A stretch of 15,217 nt of DNA from JAGMES01 sp023128035 (GTDB lineage Bacteria; Bacillota; Halanaerobiia; DY22613). The stretch covers positions 1-15,217 of the forward strand of contig DAOVRZ010000125.1 of assembly GCA_030627905.1 (NCBI GenBank), written 5' to 3'. Shown one piece after another: positions 9,616-15,187 of this stretch. Below the pieces are notes generated by a model. The model did no database searches, was not told the DNA's origin, and was given only the letters and a program-made list of their open reading frames with translations. Positions within the stretch are counted from its first letter, which is position 1; every line of letters begins with the position of its first letter. Made by a program: the position numbers and the translations under genes.

Positions 9616-9652
9616 AAGGAGGTTTTCATAGAGGAGTCCCCCCTCCTCTATG
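9616..9652 (+). other. Orphan Shine-Dalgarno sequence followed by a 10-bp hairpin
   Basis: A strong Shine-Dalgarno core (AAGGAGG, 9616-9622) has no ATG, GTG or TTG at a usable distance. It is followed by a perfect stem, CATAGAGGAG (9627-9636) with CTCCTCTATG (9643-9652), around a C-rich six-base loop. No T-run follows, so this is a poor intrinsic terminator; it may be an mRNA 3'-end or stability element after the NRPS gene. The right arm could instead pair with the Shine-Dalgarno core. The stretch 9653-9731 shows nothing else supportable beyond the RBS of the next gene. Confidence 0.55.
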
Positions 9653-9731
9653 ATCTAGGTTATTTGTGTAAGAAATGTAATAGCGGAGTCTAGCATGGCA
9701 ACAAAAACTATTGTTTAGGAGGGATGAAAAT

Positions 9732-10469
9732 ATGTCTGTTTTTTGGATCCTGTGGTTATCTGGTTTAGTAGGAATTATTACGGTACAACCATATCAAGTT
9801 TCTTTAATAAAAGAGGGAATAGGATTATATATAAGTAAAAAAAATCAAAGAAAGTTAATACTTGCAACAATTGTACAAGCTATAATTTTATTAACTATAA
9901 CCACATATTTCGGAATTATGCTGGCCCCGCGTGTACACTTACATTGGTGGATTCTTGAATATCGGTTGGAAGGTACAGCATTACCATTTTCAATAAATAC
10001 ATTCTTTATTGTAAGTTTTGGTGCAGGGATTTTAGCTACTTTACTTATGTTAATATTCGATCTTTGGTTGAAAAAAAAGATATCATTGAGTCGTAAAATA
10101 AACGTCCCTACACCTTTACAATCTTTATGTGCTTCAGTATATGGTGGGATTACTGAAGAAATAAGTGTAAGACTATTTTTCATGTCTTTGATTGTTTATA
10201 TTGCTAATTTGATAGGAATTACTGGACAGTTGGCGTATTGGTTGGGAATCTTTATTTCAGCGGTGTTATTTGGAGGTTTTCATCTTCCAGCTGCCATACA
10301 GTTACTTGGAAATACAAAAATAGTTTGGGTGCGAACGTTTTTATTAAATGGTGTAAGTGGCATTATTTTTGGATGGATGTTTTGGAAATATGGATTAGAA
10401 GGTGCAATGTTGACACATTTTGTGATGGATTTTTTTGCTCATGTGATTTTGACTCCGCTTTTAAACTAA
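9732..10469 (+). CDS. CPBP-family intramembrane metalloprotease
   Basis: This is a 245-residue polytopic membrane protein of the CPBP (CAAX protease / bacteriocin-processing, Abi) family. The family's hallmark motifs are present: TEEISVR (Glu142, Glu143, Arg147), FGGFH with His184, and a third motif HFVMD (His229, Asp233) in the last membrane segment. Hydrophobic segments lie near residues 5-20, 43-65, 90-112, 148-165, 168-185 and 205-235. I chose ATG 9732 because AGGAGGG (9717-9723) sits eight bases upstream; the TTG at 9711 overlaps that RBS. The family includes prenyl-protein proteases and bacteriocin maturation or self-immunity proteins. Its position 126 nt after the NRPS makes self-protection or maturation possible, but no substrate is evident. 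All key residues are kept. Confidence 0.88.
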   Translation: MSVFWILWLSGLVGIITVQPYQVSLIKEGIGLYISKKNQRKLILATIVQAIILLTITTYFGIMLAPRVHLHWWILEYRLEGTALPFSINTFFIVSFGAGILATLLMLIFDLWLKKKISLSRKINVPTPLQSLCASVYGGITEEISVRLFFMSLIVYIANLIGITGQLAYWLGIFISAVLFGGFHLPAAIQLLGNTKIVWVRTFLLNGVSGIIFGWMFWKYGLEGAMLTHFVMDFFAHVILTPLLN

Positions 10470-10548
10470 AAAGAGATACATGATATATATTAGAGGATGA
10501 CATGGGGTGTGAAGTATAAAGAAGTAATTTGATAACTTTTATAAAGAT

Positions 10549-10555
10549 AGGGAGG
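10549..10555 (+). promoter_or_regulatory. Ribosome binding site fixing the panD start
   Basis: AGGGAGG lies eight bases before ATG 10564 and selects that codon over the in-frame ATG at 10576. The chosen start gives PanD numbering identical to the E. coli enzyme. The intergenic stretch 10470-10548 shows no clear promoter or terminator, so cotranscription with the upstream protease gene is possible. Confidence 0.75.
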
Positions 10556-10563
10556 AATTTAAA

Positions 10564-10917
10564 ATGGTTAGAACAATGCTTAAATCAAAAATTCATCGTG
10601 CGACAGTTACTGAGGCTTGTTTACAGTATATTGGTTCAATCACAATTGATGAAGATTTGATGGAGCAAGCAGACATGCTTGAGAATGAGAAGGTGTTGAT
10701 AGTGAATATCGATAACGGTCAACGATTTGAGACATATATTCTTGCTGGTGAGAGGGGTTCTGGAATTATTTGCCTCAATGGAGCAGCAGCAAGATTAGTT
10801 CAGATTGGTGATAAAGTTATTATAATGTCATTTGGAAATTATTCTGAGGACGAGTTGGAAAATTTTAAACCTTCTATTGTTTTTGTTGATGAGAAAAATA
10901 GAGTCACTTTAAAATAA
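10564..10917 (+). CDS. panD: Aspartate 1-decarboxylase, pyruvoyl-dependent
   Basis: PanD converts L-aspartate to beta-alanine, the precursor of pantothenate, coenzyme A and the phosphopantetheine arms of carrier proteins. The 117-residue product begins MVRTMLKSKIHR and has the self-cleavage site at Gly24-Ser25 (YIGSITID), exactly where the E. coli enzyme is cut to form the pyruvoyl group. Lys9, Arg54, Thr57, Tyr58 and Asn72 (LNGAAA) fall at the positions expected for the active site and processing. The length is slightly short of the 126 residues of E. coli PanD but within the family range. No panB or panC is visible here. Beta-alanine could feed carrier priming for the NRPS upstream, but this is inference from position only; a housekeeping role is as likely. 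Confidence 0.96.
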   Translation: MVRTMLKSKIHRATVTEACLQYIGSITIDEDLMEQADMLENEKVLIVNIDNGQRFETYILAGERGSGIICLNGAAARLVQIGDKVIIMSFGNYSEDELENFKPSIVFVDEKNRVTLK

Positions 10918-10989
10918 TTTTGCATAGTAAAATTATACAATGAAATATATAAATGATTCGCCCAGAAAAAGTTAATGCCATTGTAAAAT

Positions 10990-11067
10990 AAATTACACCT
11001 CTGTTCATTAATGTGGTAAAATAAAGGTAATTAATCCTTTCTACCATAAATTAAAGAGGTGTAATTT
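10990..11067. repeat. 78-nt long inverted repeat (hairpin/MITE-like) upstream of the phosphatase gene
   Basis: Perfect 13-base outer arms, AAATTACACCTCT (10990-11002) and AGAGGTGTAATTT (11055-11067), enclose a second pair (TTAATGTGGTA with TACCATAAATTAA) and an apical stem (AAAGG/CCTTT). Almost the whole segment folds back on itself. An imperfect inverted repeat abuts it on the left (ATTATACAATG 10932-10942 with CATTGTAAAAT 10979-10989), and a weak AT-only hairpin spans the panD stop (10914-10936). It could be a small non-autonomous mobile element, a structured mRNA leader, or a weak terminator. An extended -10-like TGGTAAAAT (11014-11022) lies inside it. I see no clear target-site duplication. 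Confidence 0.6.
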
Positions 11068-11108
11068 TATTGTGTATAACTATATGAAAATAAGGAGTGT
11101 AGCAGCAT

Positions 11109-11738
11109 ATGTTAGAAATTTATCTATTACGTCACGGAGTGACTCCTTGGAATGTTGAAAGACGTTTTCAAGGTTCGCAAGATATTCTACTTTCTGAAGA
11201 AGGAGTTCGCCAAGCAGAAAAAGCAAGAGATCGCTTAATAGATCTAGAATTTGATGCGATTTACTCAAGTGATCTTAAACGTGCTTATCAAACTGCAGAA
11301 ATTATTGCTAAGCCCCATGGTATTGATGTAATTCCATTAGAGGGAATTCGTGAGATTAATATGGGAGATTGGGAAGGAATGCTCTGGGATGATATCCAGC
11401 GAGAATATGCAGATATTCATCAGGTTTGGGTAGAACGCCCAACAATGGCAGCAGTACCTAATGGTGAAGGTGTAATCAAAGCACATCAGCGTGCTTTTAG
11501 AACATTCATAGAACTTGCCCAAAAACATATATCAGATCAAAGGATTTTAGTTGTAGCTCATGGTTTAATCAATGGAACTATTCTTTGCAGGATTGATGAG
11601 ATGAGTCTTGATGAGTGGTTTCAGATGCGGCAGGGTAATACAGCTGTGAATATTATTCAGTTTGATGGAAAAGAGTTTTGTTCTACTTTGATAAACTGCA
11701 CTAAACATATAGAAAGTGAAGAAACAATCAAAAAATAA
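11109..11738 (+). CDS. Histidine phosphatase superfamily protein (phosphoglycerate mutase-like, PhoE/CobC/GpmB type)
   Basis: This is a soluble 209-residue phosphatase that works through a phosphohistidine intermediate. The N-terminus has the signature LLRHGVTPWN with Arg8 and catalytic His9. SSDLKRAYQTAE supplies a phosphate-binding Arg near residue 58, EINMGDWEG the acid Glu82, and VVAHGL the second catalytic His151. It is about the usual length for cofactor-dependent mutase-like phosphatases. Candidates in the family are broad-specificity phosphatases, alpha-ribazole phosphatase and phosphoglycerate mutase-like enzymes. No cobalamin genes lie nearby to favour CobC, so the substrate stays open. 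ATG 11109 follows AAGGAGT (11092-11098). A strong terminator follows the gene, so it closes its transcription unit. Confidence 0.92.
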   Translation: MLEIYLLRHGVTPWNVERRFQGSQDILLSEEGVRQAEKARDRLIDLEFDAIYSSDLKRAYQTAEIIAKPHGIDVIPLEGIREINMGDWEGMLWDDIQREYADIHQVWVERPTMAAVPNGEGVIKAHQRAFRTFIELAQKHISDQRILVVAHGLINGTILCRIDEMSLDEWFQMRQGNTAVNIIQFDGKEFCSTLINCTKHIESEETIKK

Positions 11739-11774
11739 ATCAAACTAAAATTTTATGTGAATTTATCTTATCGT

Positions 11775-11806
11775 AAAAATGAGGCTTAAATGAGCCTCAT
11801 TTTTTT
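11775..11806 (+). terminator. Rho-independent terminator after the phosphatase gene
   Basis: A 12-bp stem (AAAAATGAGGCT with AGCCTCATTTTT) and a six-base loop TAAATG run into a stretch of seven T residues at 11800-11806. It lies 36 nt past the phosphatase stop. It is nearly symmetrical, with an A-run on the other side, but no gene enters from the right on the other strand. Confidence 0.93.
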
Positions 11807-11866
11807 ATTAGTAAAATATAAATGTGAATGTACAAATAAATGCAAATTTTAAATATCAAAAATGTA

Positions 11867-11895
11867 TTGACAAGTTAATCTCTTTACATTATCAT
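11867..11895 (+). promoter_or_regulatory. Sigma-A-type promoter of the transporter operon
   Basis: A perfect -35 box TTGACA (11867-11872), a 17-nt spacer and a -10 box TATCAT (11890-11895, five of six consensus bases) place the transcription start near 11902. This leaves an untranslated leader of about 135 nt before the transporter ATG. The promoter sits between the upstream terminator and the transporter gene, as expected for an independent transcription unit. Confidence 0.85.
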
Positions 11896-11903
11896 AATGA
11901 TAA
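11889..11903. promoter_or_regulatory. Palindromic operator, PerR/Fur-like, over the -10 box
   Basis: TTATCATAATGATAA is a perfect 7-1-7 inverted repeat covering the -10 box and the likely start site. It differs by one base per half-site from the PerR box TTATAATnATTATAA, and it can also be read as three adjacent Fur-type NATWAT-like hexamers (CATTAT, CATAAT, GATAAG). A bound regulator would block RNA polymerase, so metal- or peroxide-responsive repression is a reasonable inference. The regulator itself is not in the window. Confidence 0.55.
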
Positions 11904-12036
11904 GCGTTTATAGCTGACCAAAGTAGTATGCTTAGTAAAGGTTATTAATGTCGTAGTAGTTGTAGGATTAGTTGATGAAGTCTGTGATAGAGTAGAGGAG
12001 AAGGAAAAAGGATCACAGAAAAGGAGGAAACGTAGC
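11904..12036 (+). promoter_or_regulatory. 5' leader of the transporter gene with a stem before the RBS
   Basis: The leader has an 8-bp perfect stem, TCTGTGAT (11981-11988) with ATCACAGA (12012-12019), enclosing a purine-rich loop. It ends one base before the ribosome binding site AAGGAGG (12021-12027), which lies nine bases before ATG 12037. The frame of the transporter is open back to a TAG at 11911, but no start codon with an RBS is visible in that extension. I do not recognise a SAM riboswitch, T-box or other known leader class. Confidence 0.45.
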
Positions 12037-13536
12037 ATGGAAAAACAGAATGGTGCTTTTGGTTCTAGAGCAGGATTTATTCTTGCTGCAATTGGGTCAG
12101 CTGTAGGTTTAGGGAACATTTGGCGTTTTAGTTATGTGGCTTATGAAAATGGTGGTGGGGCATTTTTAGTACCTTATTTTATTGCCTTACTGGTAGTAGG
12201 TATTCCTTTATTGATTTTGGAATTTGGTTTTGGTTTAAGACAACGTGGTTCTGCAGCATTATCGTTTGCTCGCCTTGATAGGAAATACGAATGGGTGGGC
12301 TGGTGGGCTCCAATTGTGTCGTTTGTATTAATGACTTATTATGCGGTAATTATTGGCTGGACTATGAATTATCTTGGGTATTCTTTATTCCAAAGTTGGG
12401 GTAGTGATACAGAAGGATTCTTTTTTAGTAAACATTTAGGTTTATCTTCTGGAATATGGGAGATTGGGTCATTTAAGCTTCATATACTTTTAGCAGTATT
12501 TTTAGTTTGGGCAATTAATTTTATAATAATCTACAAAGGAGTACAAAATGGGGTAGAAAAGGCTAGTAAGATTTTTATGCCACTTTTATTTGTACTTGTT
12601 GCGCTTATTACTTTGAGAGGTATAACATTACCTGGAGCTATGATTGGAATTAATAAATTCTTAACACCTGATTTCTCTGCTCTTGCAAATACAAAAGTTT
12701 GGCTTGCTGCATTTAGCCAGATTTTCTTCTCTTTAAGTTTAGGTTTTGGAGTAATGATAACTTATGCAAGTTATCTGCCAAAAGATTCTGACGTAGTAAA
12801 CAATGCATTTATTACTGGTTTGGGAAATAGTGCAATTAGTTTTATGGTTGGGCTTGGTGTTTTTGGAGTGTTGGGATATATGGCACATCAATCAGGTCTA
12901 CCAATTGAAGAAGTAGTTACTCAAAGTATAGGTTTAGCATTTATTGCTTTTCCAAAAGCTATCAATATGTTACCTGCTTTTCAAACTGTATTTGGCTTTA
13001 TTTTCTTTTTAGCTTTAGTTATTGCTGGACTTTCTTCAAGTATATCATTGGTTGAAGCAGTAACAGCAAATTTAATGGACAAGTTTAATATGCAGCGAAA
13101 TAAAGCAGTATTGATTACTTGTATTGTTGGTTTTGTAGGTAGTGCTATGTATACTACAGGAGCTGGTTTGTATTTTCTAGATGTTGTTGATTACTTTGCT
13201 ATGCGCTATGGTGGAGCAATTGTTGGAATTGTTGAATGTATTATTGTTGCCTGGATTTTAAAAGCCAGCGTTATGCGTGAATGGATGAATCCAATCTCTG
13301 ATTTTGCCGTAGGAAAATGGTGGGATGTATTGGTAAAATATCTGATTCCATCAACATTAGGATTTTTAGTGCTGAAAGTTACCATCGAAGAGATAGCTCA
13401 GCCATATGGAGGTTATCCAATGTCTGCGATAATTATTTTTGGTTGGTTAGCAGCAGTATTATATGTAGTTGGTGGTATAGCCATTGCTAAGATGAAGTGG
13501 GCAGATAGTAGCCTCTTGCATGGGGAGGTGGAATAG
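12037..13536 (+). CDS. NSS-family sodium-coupled amino-acid transporter, large subunit (MetP-like)
   Basis: This polytopic inner-membrane symporter of the neurotransmitter:sodium symporter family (LeuT fold) imports an amino acid with Na+. The 499-residue product has the TM1 signature GSAVGLGNIWRFSY (residues 20-33), which forms the unwound sodium and substrate site in this family, and the TM6 region FFSLSLGFGVMITYASYLP near residues 230-250. Eleven or twelve hydrophobic segments fit the family, and the length is normal for bacterial members. ATG 12037 is supported by AAGGAGG nine bases upstream and by the usual N-terminus before the SRAGFILAAIGS motif. The next gene, a tiny membrane protein, matches the small subunit that accompanies MetP-type methionine/alanine importers. 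Substrate is inferred from this pairing only. Confidence 0.92.
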   Translation: MEKQNGAFGSRAGFILAAIGSAVGLGNIWRFSYVAYENGGGAFLVPYFIALLVVGIPLLILEFGFGLRQRGSAALSFARLDRKYEWVGWWAPIVSFVLMTYYAVIIGWTMNYLGYSLFQSWGSDTEGFFFSKHLGLSSGIWEIGSFKLHILLAVFLVWAINFIIIYKGVQNGVEKASKIFMPLLFVLVALITLRGITLPGAMIGINKFLTPDFSALANTKVWLAAFSQIFFSLSLGFGVMITYASYLPKDSDVVNNAFITGLGNSAISFMVGLGVFGVLGYMAHQSGLPIEEVVTQSIGLAFIAFPKAINMLPAFQTVFGFIFFLALVIAGLSSSISLVEAVTANLMDKFNMQRNKAVLITCIVGFVGSAMYTTGAGLYFLDVVDYFAMRYGGAIVGIVECIIVAWILKASVMREWMNPISDFAVGKWWDVLVKYLIPSTLGFLVLKVTIEEIAQPYGGYPMSAIIIFGWLAAVLYVVGGIAIAKMKWADSSLLHGEVE

Positions 13537-13626
13537 ATGAATCCAAGCGCTATTGCGATGTTGATATTTGGATGTACTGTATTGTATGGTGGATTAGCTG
13601 TTTGTTTATATAAAGCTATGAAGTGA
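13537..13626 (+). CDS. MetS-like NSS transporter small subunit, 29 residues
   Basis: The product is a single-span membrane microprotein starting MNPSAIAMLIFG and ending LYKAMK: one hydrophobic helix with a short positively charged C-terminus. The ATG directly follows the transporter's TAG stop (TAGATG), and a strong RBS, GGGGAGG (13522-13528), lies inside the end of the transporter gene, so the two are very likely translated together. MetS of the Corynebacterium MetPS methionine/alanine importer is a small single-span partner encoded next to its NSS subunit. The position, topology and MNPSAIAM start fit that family, where such proteins are needed for transport. It is at the short end of the family's size range. 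Confidence rests mainly on context. Confidence 0.85.
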   Translation: MNPSAIAMLIFGCTVLYGGLAVCLYKAMK

Positions 13627-13630
13627 ACTC

Positions 13631-13738
13631 GTTCAGCTAAAGCTGAACATCGGGGCTTCAGTGGAGGATTCTACCCCCACTGAAGATAAAAACTATTGCC
13701 CCCACTTATAGAATTGGGGGTCTTATCTCAAAAGATAA
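13631..13738. repeat. Array of hairpins after the transporter operon, possibly an IS200/IS605-type end remnant
   Basis: Several hairpins are packed together: GTTCAGCT/AGCTGAAC (13631-13648); CTTCAGTGG with CCACTGAAG (13656-13685); and CCCCCA with TGGGGG (13699-13720), extended by outer arms AGATAA (13684-13689) and TTATCT (13723-13728). TTATCT can instead pair with a second AGATAA (13733-13738), so two folds exclude each other. Subterminal hairpins of this kind resemble the right ends or guide RNAs of IS200/IS605-family elements, but no tnpA or tnpB gene is present. A structured operon 3' UTR is the alternative. Confidence 0.5.
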
Positions 13739-13745
13739 ATAGATG

Positions 13746-13781
13746 AAAACCCTAATCTCTTATTTGAGGTAAGGGTTTTTT
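13746..13781 (+). terminator. Rho-independent terminator closing the transporter unit
   Basis: The stem AAAACCCT...TCTC pairs with GAGG...AGGGTTTT around a TTATTT loop, interrupted by one small internal loop, and ends in a run of six T residues (13776-13781). It separates the transporter operon from the ATPase pair downstream. Confidence 0.85.
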
Positions 13782-13844
13782 CTATTAGCTTACTTTGGAG
13801 GGATAAAATAGTAGCTTTTATAAAGAAAATAAAGGGAAAAAACT

Positions 13845-13850
13845 TATAAT
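13845..13850 (+). promoter_or_regulatory. Possible -10 box for the small-ORF/ATPase pair
   Basis: A consensus TATAAT lies 24 bases before ATG 13874 and after the terminator, where a new promoter would be expected. No convincing -35 box is found 16-18 bases upstream, so the call is weak in this AT-rich stretch. The rest of 13782-13873 holds nothing else I can support. Confidence 0.35.
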
Positions 13851-13873
13851 CTCGAAATAATTAATGTAGTCAG

Positions 13874-14131
13874 ATGAGAGAAAAAGCGACAAAACTATAT
13901 TCATACTTATCTAAAGGTATACATAGCGAATTAGTTATAAAATCTGATATTAATTATGATAAAACAACCGTATTAGAAAAAGTTAATGAGACAGTTAAGT
14001 TTTGTGGATTATTATCATTAGTAAGTCATAATATAGATTCGGCTATATGTTGTTTGGATTTAACTACAGCAATTGAGTGTTATAAAAGGATTAAAGAAAG
14101 GACTGATAACTATGGCAATGGAATATTATGA
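13874..14131 (+). CDS. Small hypothetical protein (85 aa) overlapping the ATPase gene
   Basis: I do not recognise this protein. It is mostly polar at the start (MREKATKLYSYLSKGIHSEL), with a Cys-containing, moderately hydrophobic middle (FCGLLSLVSHNIDSAICCLDL) and a charged end; it looks soluble and helical, with no signal peptide. ATG 13874 is the only ATG after an upstream in-frame TAA at 13862, but no good RBS precedes it. The last 20 nt overlap the start of the ATPase gene, and the downstream RBS lies inside this ORF, which suggests translational coupling. It could be a small partner of the ATPase or the surviving fragment of a larger gene. It is the best coding candidate in this interval, but coding is not certain. 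Confidence 0.5.
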   Translation: MREKATKLYSYLSKGIHSELVIKSDINYDKTTVLEKVNETVKFCGLLSLVSHNIDSAICCLDLTTAIECYKRIKERTDNYGNGIL

Positions 14132-15107
14132 TGAGAATCTAGTAGTTGCATTAGCAGCTGAGGAATTTCCAGATGACCAATTTGATAAATATCATACCTT
14201 TTCAGACTATGAAAATAGAATTATTCGTAAGTTAATAGCTCATGGACCTGTATTGTTACGAGGCGGACGTGGAAGTGGAAAAAGTGCGTTGTTGAAGGAA
14301 TCATATTATAGAATTAACAAGGAACCAATTTCTAATAAGGCAATAGGCATATATCTTAGTCTAAGGCATCTTTCACTTTTAAGGAATGAAGGTAAAGAAT
14401 ATGAAAGTTTTTTTTGTTCGTTATTGATTGATCATGTTAATAATTTTATTCAAGATAAACTAAAAAAGCATGATTTAATTTTTGATCCAGAACCAGAAGT
14501 GGGAAAAATACAAAAAGAATTAACTAAACTTGCAATTAAGTTAGAACGTCGTATTGTTTTATTTTTTGATGATGCTGCTCATATTGGTCGTGAAGTTTCA
14601 TTAAAGGAGTTTTTTGATATTTTCCGTACCTTATCAAGCAATGCAATTTCATGTAAAGCTGCAATTTATCCTGGAGTAACAGAATTTGGCGCTAGATTTG
14701 ATTTATTAAACGATGCAAATGTAATTGATATTTCACGAAACGAGGAGTTACCTTATTTTTCAACTTTTTTTAGTGATATAATAAAAAAAAGGTATCCAAA
14801 TGATTTACCAGTAAATGTTTTTCCAAAAAACTTACCCTTAGAAGAAGTTGCTATTTTTCTAGGAAGAGCAGTTATAGGAAATGTTCGTGCTTTTATACGT
14901 GCTTGTAATTTTTTAACACAGATTAGAGGAAATAGTCAAGTAAGCCTTCTTTTTCTTGAAAAAACTTTAAAAAATTTAGCTTCTGAATATTATTGGCCTC
15001 TATTGGAAGAATTAGAGCCAAAATTAGGATGTTATGAACCACTTGTAACGCCAGCAAGAGAACTAGCTGAAATATTGGTTACTACTCACCTACTAACATT
15101 TTACTAA
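14112..15107 (+). CDS. P-loop ATPase, AAA+/ORC-CDC6-like, possibly C-terminally truncated
   Basis: The 331-residue product binds ATP through a clear Walker A motif, GGRGSGKSA (residues 51-59, Lys57), and a Walker B strand, RRIVLFFDDAAHI (146-158, Asp153-Asp154). AIYPGVTEFGARFD (184-197) occupies a sensor-1-like position, and GNVRAFIRAC (256-265) resembles the sensor-2/lid GN-R element of ORC1/CDC6-like and STAND ATPases. I chose ATG 14112 because AAAGGA (14097-14102) sits nine bases upstream; a TTG at 14073 has no comparable RBS. The gene overlaps the small ORF before it. The protein ends abruptly in ILVTTHLLTFY soon after the ATPase region, while another frame is open from 15097 to the window end, so a frameshift or truncation may have removed a C-terminal domain. 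Role unknown; related ATPases occur in defence and replication-initiator contexts. Confidence 0.82.
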   Translation: MAMEYYDENLVVALAAEEFPDDQFDKYHTFSDYENRIIRKLIAHGPVLLRGGRGSGKSALLKESYYRINKEPISNKAIGIYLSLRHLSLLRNEGKEYESFFCSLLIDHVNNFIQDKLKKHDLIFDPEPEVGKIQKELTKLAIKLERRIVLFFDDAAHIGREVSLKEFFDIFRTLSSNAISCKAAIYPGVTEFGARFDLLNDANVIDISRNEELPYFSTFFSDIIKKRYPNDLPVNVFPKNLPLEEVAIFLGRAVIGNVRAFIRACNFLTQIRGNSQVSLLFLEKTLKNLASEYYWPLLEELEPKLGCYEPLVTPARELAEILVTTHLLTFY

Positions 15108-15156
15108 AAAATATTTGGTAAATAATGTGGATTATTTAGCAATGCATAAAAGGATT

Positions 15157-15187
15157 TTAGTAATTTATGTAGAATGTACATTACTAA
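15157..15187. repeat. AT-rich inverted repeat near the window end
   Basis: TTAGTAAT (15157-15164) pairs perfectly with ATTACTAA (15180-15187), with a possible alternative inner pairing ATGT/ACAT. No T-run follows, so it is not an obvious terminator. In such AT-rich sequence it could be chance. Confidence 0.3.

Noticed and set aside
9694..9717. Seven-codon ORF (ATG GCA ACA...) ending at the CPBP RBS
   Set aside because: Too short to support; the GGAG before it is modest and such ORFs are frequent by chance.
9711..9731. TTG at 9711 as the start of the CPBP protease
   Set aside because: It overlaps the strong RBS that serves ATG 9732 and would add a non-family polar N-terminus.
10238..10483. 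81-codon + strand ORF inside the CPBP gene
   Set aside because: It lies in another frame of a well-supported gene and its translation is Cys/Trp-rich with no family resemblance.
11904..12036. SAM riboswitch or T-box in the leader of the MetP-like transporter
   Set aside because: None of the conserved S-box core or T-box sequences are present, and the leader has only one clear short stem.
9845..12119. Antisense ORFs under the protease, phosphatase and transporter start
   Set aside because: They overlap confident + strand genes and show no domain or RBS evidence.
14073..14111. TTG at 14073 as the ATPase start
   Set aside because: No RBS at the right distance; ATG 14112 has AAAGGA nine bases upstream.
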